A DNA stretch of 64,000 nucleotides from Helichrysum umbraculigerum. Taxonomy: Eukaryota > Streptophyta > Magnoliopsida > Asterales > Asteraceae. Position 1 is the first letter of the stretch. Every line of letters begins with the position of its first letter. The position numbers and the translations under genes were made by a program. Positions 10,975 to 22,852 of this stretch are shown in pieces. Location of the stretch: contig CATIUR010000004.1 in the NCBI GenBank assembly GCA_949592205.1, positions 89,454,337 to 89,518,336 on the forward strand, in the 5' to 3' direction. The notes under the pieces are model-generated. The model saw nothing but the letters and a program-made list of their open reading frames with translations. It had not been told where the DNA came from and did no database searches.

Positions 10975-13338
10975 TGTAACACCCCCAAATTTAATGATTT
11001 GCGGAAGCATACTTGGGTGTTACTAATCAATATACAAAGCACAAGATATTCAGTAAACGACCTCTAAATGAGACGTTGTAAAGCGATTTCATAGAAATAT
11101 ATGTTTGAAAACTTAATGTTTTCGTATACAAAAATAGTTCCCTAGAGTCCACGCGTATGGCGGGAGATTCTATTACATAATCAACATGTATAAAAGATAA
11201 TGCTGAGAATCTCCGTTAAATGTAGTTTAGTTGAAATCATGCGACTCTGGCTATGTCCTGGAGAAATCCTACTCCATATGAGTACCTGAGAATACATGCT
11301 AAAAGGTCAACACGAATGTTGGTGAATCTCACAGGTTTGTAAGTAATATCAGTTTTGAACACAAGGTTTCATCAATAGTGCCCGCAGGCGTAAATCAAGT
11401 ATTTGCAAATCCAGCAAATGTAAAGTAAATAAGTTATACCGTTGCCATGAGGCTCATAATCGAAGCTTAACCCGTAAGTAATAAGTTGCTCCCGTGACAT
11501 GCTCGTAACTGAGCAAGCATAAGTAACGAATAATAGTCGCCCGTTTATACATAACGGTTCGTGGTAGCGCTACTACCCCGGGCGGGGAGGGTCATTTCCC
11601 TAATGGATCCATTAACTAGTGTTCGCGCTTAAGTCCATAACTAACGATATATGATGGAGAGACTTCTGTTTGTAAGTAAACTCATGCAATCCCGTATAGT
11701 AAAATGTAAGTTTCGTACTTGTGTTCAGGAAAAGTAAGCTATGTATCTCACCCCGTATGTAAAACAGTAAAAGTGGGGCTGTAAGACTCACCTGAGTCTT
11801 TGCAAGTACGTTTATATCAATAAACGAGTAAGTAATATCAACCGTAGGTTCTCCGAACCCGTAACCTTCAAATGCCTGAACACGTAAGGTCAAGTAAGTA
11901 GATGTCTCGCAAGACCATCTAGGCTTGTTGTCCACACAACCCGTTATGTCCGTTGTTTGTCATTCGAATGTTTGTTTAAAAGTTTGTACGCGTTTTGTAA
12001 TTTAGAGTGGCCCGTTGGTGAACGAGAGTAAATAATAATCCCGATATTATCATCATGTTTTGAAGTGTTACACTTGAAAGTATATTCTAAAGTGTTTTAA
12101 AAGTCGTATCGTATAAGTGTTTGAGGTTGTACAAGTTCGACACTTGGTGTAAAAATATTTTGACAACTTTCTGTTTTTGGCGACACTTGGCTAGTGTCGC
12201 TATAGCCGACACTAGTTAGGCGACACTTGATGAGTGTCGCTAGATTTCCGATTTTCATAAATTGGCGACACTTGATTAGTGTCGCTATAGGCGACACTTA
12301 CGAATTTTGGCGTCACTAAGGGAGTGTCGCTAAGATAAATCTGGTTAAGTAGTTCAGCGACACTTGGGTAGTGTCGCTATAGGGGCGACACTTAGACATA
12401 GCGACACTTAGCTAGTGTCGCTAGTACTGTTTTTGGCACACTAGCGACACTTCAAACTGTTCGCCGGATTTTGGACCGAAAACGAGTTTTCCGGCCACCG
12501 TTCGATCTAATACTTTTACCCAACCCATTATTGGACATTTTAAGCATGTGTAACCCATAAAAACGTAAAAATGAGTAAAAACGGAGAGTTTGGGGTTTTG
12601 TCGGAAACTTACGAAATGTCGGATGAAAAATCCGAAAAGATATGAATGTAGATCGTGTTGTCGTGGTCACTTTTCTCCAAAGGAGTGGTATGATCCGGCG
12701 ATGTTTCGTGGTGTTATTTAGCGATTTTATGGTGATGGTGGTGAATGGAGTTGAGAGGAAAAGAGAAGAGAGAGAGAGAAAGAAAAGTGGAAAATGGGAG
12801 AAAAAGGGAAGAAGGTGGGGGTTTATCCTCCACTTTTCAGCCCACGCTCCGTGCCCCGTGCTGTGTTCGTTTTCTCCGTCTTTTAAGTGTTAAATATTTA
12901 TTTTTACGCATTAATTATTTATTTTAAAATACGAGTTTTGTTAAATAATCTACTTAAAATATTTTTTTTTTTTCAAATCTTTTCAAATAAATTTGTTTAT
13001 TTTTGTTTTTACATTGCGCGTTAACTATTTTAATCGTGTAAACGTTTATTTGTACGATACGAATTAATTACGAAATATTATGATAAAATAATATTTTGGG
13101 TATAATGGTCGTATTAAGTAATATTATATTATTCAATAAAATTATTCACCAACGTCCGTATTTATTGAACCGAATTATGTTCGCTTTAAAGATTGTGTAC
13201 GATCAAATCCAATCGCGTATTCGTATATATTCACAAATATATATTTTGTTACATTAATTAGTCTAACACAGAACTAATTACATGTATTAATCATAGAATT
13301 AGGCACTAAACACTAGTCCTAATTTGGCGGTTGTTACA
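10975..13338 (-). mobile_element. Element B 3' LTR
   Basis: Left-hand copy; plus-strand ends TGTAACACCCCC and GGCGGTTGTTACA. It contains the palindrome array at 12,179-12,452 and a GA-rich block near 12,745-12,800 (polypyrimidine in element sense). ORFs in it, such as one at 11,612-11,935 that recurs in the other LTR, only reflect LTR duplication. Confidence 0.9.
12179..12452. repeat. Palindrome array in the 3' LTR of B
   Basis: About six units of GCGACACTT-N(3-4)-AGTGTCGC, more uniform than in LTRs D and F. One unit is mixed (GTCACT with AGTGTC). Short spacers separate the units. Confidence 0.85.
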
Positions 13339-13350
13339 TTCTCCCCTTGT
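13339..13350 (-). other. Polypurine tract of element B
   Basis: The minus strand reads AAGGGGAGAA immediately before the TGTAACA start of the 3' LTR. This is the expected plus-strand primer site, and it confirms the minus orientation. Confidence 0.8.
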
Positions 13351-13371
13351 TAAAGAAATTTCGTCCCGAAA

Positions 13372-16300
13372 TTAGCTCGATTGCACGGTCGGTGCGTCGT
13401 CTGGGAAGAGATGTGGGTATTTCTGTCGCATTTGGTCTTCCCGTTCCCAGGTGAATTCAGGACCACGTCTAGAATTCCACCTGACTTTTACGATGGGAAT
13501 ACGACTCTGTTTTAGCTGTTTGACCTCACGGTCCATGATTTCAGCGGATTCCTCAACGAAATGAAGTTTGTCATCGATGCGAATCTCGTCAAGTGATATG
13601 ATAAGTGTCTCGTCAGACAGACATTTCTTTAAGTTAGAAATATGAAAGGTAGGGTGCACGCTGCTGAGTTCAGATGGCAGCTGCAGTCGATATGCCACTA
13701 GACCTATCCTCTCGAGGATCTCAAAAGGCCCAATGTACCTGGGATTTAATTTCCCGCGTTTGCCGAATCGGATTACACCTTTCCAAGGCGATACTTTTAA
13801 AAGTACTCGATCCCCAACCTGGAACTCGAGTGGTTTGCGTCTCACGTCAGCGTAACTTTTCTGACAATCACGTGCGGCTTTAAGTCTGTTTTAGATTTCA
13901 AAAATTTTCTCAGTGGTTTCATGTATGAGTTCTGGACCAGTGAGTTGACTATCTCCCACTTCAGTCCAACAGATCGGTGATCGGCACTTACGACCGTACA
14001 GTGCCTCAAAAGGTGCAGCCTTAATGCTGGCGTGATAACTGTTATTGTAGGAAAACTCACACAACGGTAGGTGTCTTTCCCAGTTGGTACCGAAATCAAC
14101 TACGCAGGCTCGTAGCATATCTTCCAGTGTCTGAATAGTTCGTTCGCTCTGGCCATCGGTCTGAGGGTGGTAAGCGGTACTCATATCGAGACGGGTACCC
14201 AATGATTTTTGGAGTGATTGCCAGAAGCGAGATGTGAAACGAGCATCCCTGTCAGAGATAATCGAGATAGGGACACCATGTTGGCAAACGATTTCTTTAA
14301 TGTAAATTTGTGTGAGGCGTTCCATTTTATCGGTTTCTCTGATTGCTAAGAAATGAGCTGATTTGGTGAGACGATCGACGATCACCCAAATGGTATCGCA
14401 ACCGCTCGACGACTTAGGGAGTTTGGTTATGAAATCCATGGCAATCTGTTCCCATTTTCATTCAGGAATGTCGGGTTGTTGGAGTAAGCCGGAAGGTTTC
14501 TGGTATTCGGCTTTGACTTTCGAACAAGTAAGACACTTGCTGACGTACGTGGCGATTTCAGCTTTCATGTTCGGCCACCAATAGAACTCTTTGATCCCGT
14601 GATACATTTTATCAGACCTCGGTTGGATAGAATATTTGGACTTGTGAGCTTCATCCATCACCAAGTCCCGCAGGTTCCCGAAACTAGGCAACCAGATTCG
14701 GTTAGAGAAGTACCTAACTCCGTTGGGTTTGATCTCGAATTGTTTATCCATGCCTCGCAAGGCCTCGTTTTTGACATTATCGGGTTTGAGAGCTTCGAGT
14801 TGAGCGGTGAGAATCTGGATATTCAAATCGTTGTGAATGGTCATACTGAGGGCTCGGACTCGAAGTGGTTTTGTTCGTTCCTTACGACTGAGAGCATCGG
14901 CAACCACGTTTGCCTTGCTTGGATGATATTTGATCTCACAATCGTAATCGGTGAGTAATTCAACCCACCTACGTTGTCTCATGTTAAGATCTTTTTGGTC
15001 AAAGATGTGTTGAAGACTTTTGTGGTTGGTGAATACAGTACTTCGGGTACCATAAAGGTAATGTCTCCAGATTTTGAGAGCGAATACCACAGCCCCTAAC
15101 TCAAGGTCGTGAGTTGTGTAGTTCTTCTCGTGAACTTTAAGTTGTCAGGAGGCGTAAGCAATGACCTTGTCTCGTTGCATTAGCACGCAACCGAGACCTT
15201 GGTGAGAAGCATCGCAGTATACCACGAAGTCATCGGTGCCTTCAGGTAGGGATAGAATGGGTGCACTGCAAAGCTTGAGTTTCAATAGTTGAAATGCTGA
15301 CTCTTGTTTGTCGGTCCAATCGAATTTCTTATCCTTCTGAGTCAGTGTCGTTAAGGGAATAGCTATTCTTGAAAAGTTTTTAATGAATCGGCGATAATAC
15401 CCCGCCAATCCCAAGAATTGACGTACCTCGGTGGGAGTGGTTGGCGCCTGCCAGTTCTTGATAGCCTCGATTTTTGATGGGTCTACATGAATTCCCTGAC
15501 TATCAATCACGTGTCCAAGGAATTGAACGGTTTTTATCCAGAACTCACACTTAGAGAATTTGGCGTAAAGCTCCTCGTGTCTAAGTAGTTCTAGGATGGT
15601 TCTGAGATGTTGTGCATGTTCTTGTTCGTTTCGTGAGTATATGAGGATGTCATTAATGAAGACAATGACAAACTTGTCAAGATAGGGTTTACACACCCGA
15701 TTCATAAGGTCCATGAATACAGCCGGTGCGTTGGTTAGACCGAATGGCATCACTTGAAATTCGTAATGCCCGTAACGGGTTCTGAATGCGGTTTTTGGGA
15801 TGTCAGCGTCGCGAACACGTAATTGATGATAAACCGATCGAAGGTCAATCTTTGAATAACAGCTTGATCCTTGAAGTTGATCGAACAGATCATCGATTCG
15901 AGGAAGTGGGTATCGGTTCTTGACGATTAGTTTATTCAATTCTCGGTAGTCAATACACATTCGAAATGAACCGTCTTTCTTTTTGACAAACAAGACCGGA
16001 GCTCCCCAAGGTGAAGAACTCGGTCTGATGAATCCTCTATCCAGGAGTTCCTGTAACTGAGTAGACAACTCCTGAAGTTCGGATGGGGCTAGGCGGTACG
16101 GTGCTCGGGCCACCGGTGCGGCACCCGGCACGAGATCAATCGAGAACTCAACCTGTCTAGGTGGAGGTAAACCAGGTAGTTCTTCTGAAAAGACTTCGGG
16201 AAAGTCTCTAACGATTGGAACATCTTCAAGTCGCTTCTCCTCTGACTTTTTCTCCTTGATGTGTGTGAGAATTGCTGGGTAACCTTTTCTCAGAAATTTT

Positions 16301-17718
16301 TGGGTTTTTAAACAGGAGATTATGTTTAGTCTCGACCCACCGGTCTCCCCTTGTATGATCAAGGTTCTACCGACGGCGAGAGGGATGCAGACGATCTTAT
16401 CATAACAAACAATTTCGGCCCGATGCTTAGACAACCAGTCCATACCCACGATGACGTCGAAACTTCCTAGTTCAACAGGCATAAGATCGATTGAGAAGAT
16501 TTCTTCGGCTAGGTTTAAAGTGCAATTAGGTATCACACTATCGGTTTCTATGAGTCTACCATTTGCAAGTTCTACTGTGTACTTAGCATCTAAGGCCACG
16601 GGGGTGATGTCAAGTAGTGGGCAAAACTCATCAGAAATATAGCTCCTATCAGCACCAGTATCAAATAGAATAGAAGTAGATAAGTTGTTGAGGAAGAACA
16701 TACCCGAGACCACATTCGGGTCTTGACGGGCGTCCCCTGAGTTGATCAAGAAGGCTCTGCTCCGGGTGTTGTTGCTGCGGTTGTTGTTGTTTTTCAGGTT
16801 GGGGCAGTTGTTCTTGAAGTGCCCAGAATTTCCGCATCCAAAGCAGGTCTTTGGTGCATTGGTGTTAGGGGTAGGAATGATGGCTCGGCAATCCTTGGCT
16901 AGGTGCCCGAACCTTTTGTAGTTTGTGCAAGGGCAGGAACCGTCGTGGTGACGATTGCATTTGGAACAGTAGGGTTTGTTCCCGACGTACCCTTTCTTTT
17001 CTGTAGTCCCTGATGAATAAGCCTTAACAGACTCAGGCTTCTTGTTGGTGAGTTGGTTGGATGAGTTGGGGTTTCCTTCCCATTTGCGTTTGTTGTTTGC
17101 AGATGGGGTAGAAGTTGTGCCACGGCGAACAGAATTTGCCGTTAGCTCATGGGCCATACGAATGGCGCTCTGAATCGTACCCGGTTTAGATGACGTTACC
17201 AGGCCTTGAAGTCTGTCAGGAAGTCCATCGACATATTTCTCGATCCTCTTGTATTCAGGATCGACCATGGATGGGCACAGAAGTGCCACTTGGTGAAAAC
17301 GGTTGGTGTACCCGGTGATATCATCACCTTGCATCTTGTGGTTCCAGAATTCCAACTCCAGTTGCTTCAGTTCATCCCTGGGGCAGTACTCACCCCTCAA
17401 CATCTCCTTCAGTTCCACCCACGAGAGTTTGTAAGCATTAGAGATAACCACAGTCTGGGCACAGTTGCAGATAAGAAATACAGATTCGACTTTCTCGATC
17501 CAGCGTACTAGACCGATAGCTCCCTCAGTACCTGCAAAGTTCAGAGGTTTGCAGTTCTGGAAGTCTTTGTTAGAACAGGGTTTGGGTTGTGGTCCATCAG
17601 TAGCTGTATCTTCGCTACCAGGAGTTGATGTTCGGGTAGCTAGGGCTTGGGCCACACTACGGGCAATCAGACCCGCAATTTCGGCTTCACTGAGGGTAAT
17701 TTGCCGGCGAGGAGGCAT
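13372..17718 (-). pseudogene. Element B: gag-pol polyprotein, three in-frame stops
   Basis: The start is the ATG at 17,718 (MPPRRQ). Domains in order: Retrotrans_gag core (17,500-17,200) with an apparent in-frame loss of about 24 residues covering the ALTWWN motif kept in C; zinc knuckles near 16,990-16,800, one with Tyr in place of its second Cys (CTNY); protease (DTGADRSY, about 16,650); RT 16,000-15,500, whose catalytic box reads FIND instead of FIDD; RNase H (CDASHQGLG); integrase with a His-to-Gln change in the zinc finger (SIQP), DDE core (MDFITKLPKS, ISDRDARF, TDGQSERT); C-terminal chromodomain-like segment (VKVRWNSRRGPEFTWE). Stops lie at 15,145-15,147, 14,458-14,460 and 13,891-13,893. 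All four open segments share one frame, so there is no frameshift after gag. Encodes the replication machinery of a chromovirus; inactive. Confidence 0.88.
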
Positions 17719-17984
17719 GATGCTGAACAAGAACAGAACAAGGAAAAGAAATAAGATATTTGCATGAAATTTATGATATATCACAAGTGTATATGATGGG
17801 ATACATGATAACAGTACTAAGTGACAATCACATTTCATTTAGATAAACACATTGGATACAAGGTACGGGTTTTCCCAAAAGATTACAGGGTAATAGTAGC
17901 ACAAAAGTACCGGGAATTGTTACATCCGGTTGAATTACATAGGTCCTAATTAAGAAATTAACTGGTTACAAGTTACAAACTGAT

Positions 17985-18497
17985 CTAATCTTGATGCATA
18001 TTAATCTGCTCCATCAGCGCGACAAGGCGGTCCACGGTTTCTGCTAGTCTATTGGCTTGCCTGGCGTTGTCTTCAACCAAGGCCAGTCGTTGTACTAGTG
18101 CTCGAGAGTGATCCTCAGTCTCCTGTGAACGCTGTTCACATTCCTCTAGTCGGTTTCTTACGAGTTCATCCGCACCTAATTCAGCGGTCATTGAATCCTG
18201 AATTATGCTTACAGAGAGGCTGGTATCTTCTTGTTCTCGCTGGAGTTGTGATATGCGGTCAAGAGCTTGGCGAAGTAGGTAGGTCATTCGGTGTTGTTCC
18301 CGTTCGAGATTTTCGAGCCTTTGCTCCTGACGGCGGAGTTGGGTAGCCAACACTGGCACCGTGAGATGTGCCGAGTTCTGAGAGTTATGAACAGGATAGG
18401 GGTTGCTTCGAGGTGACCTAGTGGTCCTCCTGGCTATTCGCGGGTTTCGAGATCCTTGCGGATGAGAGCGTGACGAATTGGGTGATGTGTTTGCCAT
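17985..18497 (-). CDS. Element B leader ORF: coiled-coil protein upstream of gag
   Basis: I chose the ATG at 18,497 (MANTSPNSSRSHP) because element D has the same start sequence; the frame is open further upstream to 18,569. The predicted protein has about 170 residues. It has a basic, Ser/Pro/Arg-rich N-terminus (SRNPRIARRTTRSPRS), then an LTVPVLA box, then a long heptad-type region rich in Leu, Glu, Gln and Arg (QLRRQEQRLENLEREQ and onwards to the C-terminus). There is no zinc finger or enzyme motif and no membrane segment. It lies between PBS and gag, in the sense of the element. It is intact while gag-pol is broken. I do not recognise the family; a nucleic-acid-binding or oligomerising accessory protein is a guess. 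Confidence 0.6.
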   Translation of the reverse strand: MANTSPNSSRSHPQGSRNPRIARRTTRSPRSNPYPVHNSQNSAHLTVPVLATQLRRQEQRLENLEREQHRMTYLLRQALDRISQLQREQEDTSLSVSIIQDSMTAELGADELVRNRLEECEQRSQETEDHSRALVQRLALVEDNARQANRLAETVDRLVALMEQINMHQD

Positions 18498-18801
18498 TCC
18501 TGAGGCAGAGTGTAAGTAAGACGAGGCTAATATATATAAGTATATAATATCCAGCCTAGTGTCTAGCACGTATCAAGTAATGGTCCGGTTCTCTCGTGGT
18601 CAGAGTCAACTAACGCATTCCTGTTCAACATAACCATTTCAGACCTCACATCATCTTTCCTTAATTGTACATAGTTGATCAGGCTATGTTAAATTAAAGT
18701 CGTATGATGCAATTCCTGAACCAATCATGCCTAGTAAAAAAATACTGCCTAATGTTCATAGTCTAGGCCCACTAAATGCAACCTAGTTCACTATAACCTT
18801 A

Positions 18802-18817
18802 GGCTCTGATACCAATC
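18802..18817 (-). other. Primer-binding site of element B (initiator tRNA-Met)
   Basis: The minus strand reads ATTGGTATCAGAGCC directly inside the 5' LTR boundary at 18,818: the standard initiator-tRNA-Met primer site of Tekay/Del elements. Confidence 0.9.
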
Positions 18818-21182
18818 TGTAACACCCCCAAATTTAATGATTTGCGGAAGCATACTTGGGTGTTACTAATCAATATACAAAGCACAAGATATACAGTAAA
18901 CGACCTCTAAATGAGACGTTGTAAAGCGATTTCATAGAAATATATGTTTGAAAACTTAATGTTTTCGTATACAAAAATAGTTCCCTAGAGTCCACGCATA
19001 TGGCGGGAGATTCTATTACATAATCAACATGTACAAAAGATAATGCAGAGAATCTCCGTTAAATGCAGTTTAGTTGAAATCATGCGACTCTGGCTATGTC
19101 CTGGAGAAATCCTACTCCATATGAGTACCTGAGAATACATGCTAAAAGGTCAACACGAATGTTGGTGAATCTCACAGGTTTGTAAGTAATATCAGTTTTG
19201 AACACAAGGTTTCATCAATAGTGCCCGCAGGCGTAAATCAAGTATTTGCAAATCCAGCAAATGTAAAGTAAATAAGTTATACCGTTGCCATGAGGCTCAT
19301 AATCGAAGCTTAACCCGTAAGTAATAAGTTGCTCCCGTGACATGCTCGTAACTGAACAAGCATAAGTAACGAATAATAGTCGCCCGTTTATACATAACGG
19401 TTCGTGGTAGCGCTACTACCCCGGGCGGGGAGGGTCATTTCCCTAATGGATCCATTAACTAGTGTTCGCGCTTAAGTCCATAACTAACGATATATGATGG
19501 AGAGACTTATGTTTGTAAGTAAACTCATGCAATCCCGTATAGTAAAATGTAAGTTTCGTACTTGTGTTCAGGAAAAGTAAGCTATGTATCTCACCCCGTA
19601 TGTAAAACAGTAAAAGTGGGGCTGTAAGACTCACCTGAGTCTTTGCAAGTACGTTTATATCAATAAACGAGTAAGTAATATCAACCGTAGGTTCCCCGAA
19701 CCCGTAACCTTCAAATGCCTGAACACGTAAGGTCAAGTAAGTAGATGTCTCGCAAGACCATCTAGGCTTGTTGTCCACACAACCCGTTATGTCCGTTGTT
19801 TGTCATTCGAATGTTTGTTTGAAAGTTTGTACGCGTTTTGTAATTTAGAGTGGCCCGTTGGTGAACGAGAGTAAATAATAATCCCGATATTATCATCATG
19901 TTTTGAAGTGTTACACTTGAAAGTATATTCTAAAGTGTTTTAAAAGTCGTATCGTATAAGTGTTTGAGGTTGTACAAGTTCGACACTTGGTGTAAAAATA
20001 TTTTGACAACTTTCTGTTTTTGGCGACACTTGGCTAGTGTCGCTACAGCCGACACTAGTTAGGCGACACTTGATGAGTGTCGCTAGATTTCTGATTTTCA
20101 TAAATTGGCGACACTTGATTAGTGTCGCTATAGGCGAAACTTACGAATTTTGGTGTCACTAAGGGAGTGTCGCTAAGATAAATCTGGTTAAGTAGTTCAG
20201 CGACACTTGGGTAGTGTCGCTATAGGAGCGACACTTAGACATAGCGACACTTAGCTAGTGTCGTTAGTACTGTTTTTGGCACACTAGCGACACTTCAAAC
20301 TGTTCGCCGGATTTTGGACCGAAAACGAGTTTTCCGGTCACCGTTCGATCTAATACTTTTACCCAACCCATTATTGGACATTTTAAGCATGTGTAACCCA
20401 TAAAAACGTAAAAATGAGTAAAAACTGAGAGTTTCGGGTTTTGTCGGAAACTTACGAAATGTCGGATGAAAAATCCGAAAAGATAGGAATGTAGATTGTG
20501 TTGTCGTGGTCACTTTTCTCCCAAGGAGTGGTATGATCCGGCGATGTTTCGTGGTGTTATTTAGCGATTTTATGGTGATGGTGGTGAATGGAGTTGAGAG
20601 GAAAAGAGAAGAGAGAGAGAGAAAGAAAAGTGGAAAATGGGAGAAAAAGGGAAGAAGGTGGGGGTTTATCCTCCACTTTTCAGCCCACGCTCCGTGCTCC
20701 GTGCTGTGTTCGTTTTCTCCGTCTTTTAAGTGTTAAATATTTATTTTTACGCATTAATTATTTATTTTAAAATACGAGTTTTGTTAAATAATCTACTTAA
20801 AATATTTTTTTTTTTTTCAAATCTTTTCAAATAAATTTGTTTATTTTTGTTTTTACATTGCGCGTTAACTATTTTAATCGTGTAAACGTTTATTTGTACG
20901 ATACGAATTAATTACGAAATATTATGATAAAATAATATTTTGGGTATAATGGTCGTATTAAGTAATATTATATTATTCAATAAAATTGTTCACCAACGTC
21001 CGTATATATTGAACCGAATTATGTTCGCTTTAAAGATTGTGTACGATCAAATCCAATCGCGTATTCGTATATATTCACAAATATATATTTCGTTACATTA
21101 ATTAGTCTAACACAGAACTAATTACATGTATTAATCATAGAATTAGGCACTAAACACTAGTCCTAATTTGGCGGTTGTTACA
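18818..21182 (-). mobile_element. Element B 5' LTR
   Basis: Right-hand copy, 2,365 bp, nearly identical to 10,975-13,338. The position offset between the two LTRs is constant (7,843) almost throughout, so they differ mostly by substitutions. It carries the second copy of the palindrome array. Confidence 0.9.
20022..20295. repeat. Palindrome array in the 5' LTR of B
   Basis: Same units as at 12,179-12,452. Differences from that copy fall both in arms (for example GCGAAACTT against GCGACACTT, and TGTCGTTAG against TGTCGCTAG) and outside them. Confidence 0.85.
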
Positions 21183-21187
21183 AAACA
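21183..21187. repeat. Right target-site duplication of element B (AAACA)
   Basis: Exact match to 10,970-10,974. Element C sequence continues directly after it with more AAC-rich codons. Confidence 0.9.
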
Positions 21188-21220
21188 AAACATCAACAAT
21201 CGCAACAACAATGACAACTG

Positions 21221-21251
<31 letters not shown>

Positions 21252-21960
21252 CGTGGCAACCACAACAACAGAGCCAACAACAACAATCAGCCAGCTCATG
21301 GTCGCGCGTTCGTCATTGGAGCACAAGAGGCACGCCAGGACCCCAACGCCCTTCACTGGTACGTTTCTAGTAAACAATCATTATGCCTTTGTGTTATTTG
21401 ATTCGGGCGCCGATTTGAGTTTTGTGTCTAGAGAATTTAAACCACTGTTGGATATAGAAACCATTAAACTAAACGATAAGTATGCCATAGAACTAGCTAA
21501 TGGTAAGTTGATCGAAACCGAAGAAGTCGTGCCGAGATGCACCCTAACCCTAGAGGGTCATTCTTTTGGCATAGACTTGCTACCTGTAGAATTGGGAAGT
21601 TTTGATGTCATAGTCGGTATGGACTGGTTATCTAAAAACCGCGCCAAGATTATATGTTTCGAAAAATTGGTACGCATTCCATTACCGACAGGAGAAACTT
21701 TGGTGATACAAGGAGAACAGAGAAAGCGTGCCGTAAAGATAATTACTTGCATGAAAGCCATTAAGTATCTACGAAAGGGATATCAAGCGTTTTTGGCCCA
21801 TGTTGTAGAGAAGAAACCCGAGGAGCGACGCATAGACGACATACCTATCGTACGTGACTATCGGAGAGTGTTTCCAGAGGATTTACCAGGATTACCGCCC
21901 CCGTGACAAGTCAAGTTTCGCATCGATCTGGTGCCCGGAGCCGCACCAATCACTCGTCTT
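21188..21960 (+). pseudogene. Element C: protease and start of RT, truncated
   Basis: The C frame resumes after B with AAC/ACA-rich low-complexity sequence, then an aspartic protease: LFDSGADLSFVS active site, IELANGKLIETE, and the conserved FDVIVGMDWLSKNRA. The linker to RT follows (IPIVRDYRRVFPEDLPGLPPP), a TGA at 21,904-21,906 that is probably a decayed CGA, then IDLVPGAAPI. Homology to the B polyprotein stops near 21,960, at the beginning of RT. The rest of pol is missing, apparently by a deletion that joins it to LTR-like sequence. Confidence 0.75.
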
Positions 21961-22633
21961 ACATGTTATAGTGCATAGAATTCCTCGTGCTTGCAAACTA
22001 TAACCATTAGCTATGTGACTCTAGCCACTGAATATACGGATAGTACTATCAGGGTGACATCCCTTCAACTAAGAGCGGAGTGTATATTTACATGTCCAAT
22101 TAGGCAACAACGAATTGTGTCGTGGTTTGGTTATAGGGTTAGGTGTCGTGACTTTAACTCAAAAGGTCTAGCTAACCTTTGGGGGATCACCGTCTATGTT
22201 TTCCAACGAATAACAACGAAAGATAACGAACGATAACGATTTATATATTTGATTTCCTACGGGTTTTCAAACGATAACGATTTACATATTAGAACACATG
22301 CGGGTCTTCTAACGAATACATATTGAAAATACGTTTCCAACAATTTATATTTGATTGTATATCAACGATTTATACATAACTTGGTTTTCTGTTTGTATAT
22401 AAAACCTGTGAATTCACTCAACAATTTTGTTGATGATTTCTAATATGTTTTTCAGGGAATTAGCAGCCAAGTAAGAATGCATGCATTTTGGGACAACGAC
22501 TTACCCGTGACGAATTAGGATGCCACTTTCAAAACAATGGGATTTCTTTTGTATAACTATAAATTTTTTTAGTCATACCTACGAAATCCTAACTTTTTAC
22601 TGTACTCACAACAACATTGTTATTTTGATAACG

Positions 22634-22682
<49 letters not shown>

Positions 22683-22852
22683 GACTTGATAAGTCGTAGC
22701 TTTTGTAATAGCTTTAATATATGACATCTTAATATTATATGTTCTGCAATAATCATATGCTTGTTGATCCGCTCTTGCCGTGGCCCACCACGTCACACGC
22801 TTCCGCATTAACTTAACTTAACCGTTGTTTATTGTTTTGGCGGGGTGTGACA
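21961..22852 (+). mobile_element. Probable 3' LTR remnant of element C
   Basis: The stretch ends ...CGCTTCCGCA...GGCGGGGTGTGACA at 22,852, the same layout as the plus-sense 3' end of LTR F (GCTTCCGCA...GGGGGTGTTACA). No PBS follows, which fits a 3' LTR of the plus-oriented C. The left boundary is where pol homology ends. It contains repeated CGAACGATAACG-like blocks near 22,205-22,300 and a CTA microsatellite. Assignment to C rather than to another element is inference. Confidence 0.5.
22634..22681. repeat. (CTA)n microsatellite
   Basis: About 16 uninterrupted CTA/ACT units, followed by the small palindrome CGACTTGATAAGTCG. It creates an artificial poly-Val ORF on the minus strand. Confidence 0.95.

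Larger units (their letters stand above)
10975..21182 (-). mobile_element. Element B: complete Tekay-type Ty3/gypsy element
   Basis: A 10.2 kb element in minus orientation with two LTRs of 2,364 and 2,365 bp, TG...CA ends, flanking AAACA duplications, an initiator-tRNA-Met PBS next to the right (5') LTR and a purine tract (AAGGGGAGAA on the minus strand) next to the left (3') LTR. Order from the 5' end: leader ORF, gag, protease, RT, RNase H, integrase, chromodomain-like tail. By eye the LTRs differ at roughly 25-30 positions (about 1%), many of them C/T or G/A. The coding region is one frame with three stops, so the element is full-length but dead. Confidence 0.92.

Noticed and set aside
11612..11935. 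107-residue ORF present twice (also 19,455-19,778)
   Set aside because: Its duplication is only the LTR duplication of element B; no domain and no support as a gene.
21150..21377. Poly-Val minus-strand ORF (and 22,620-22,808)
   Set aside because: Artefacts of AAC and CTA repeats read on the opposite strand.
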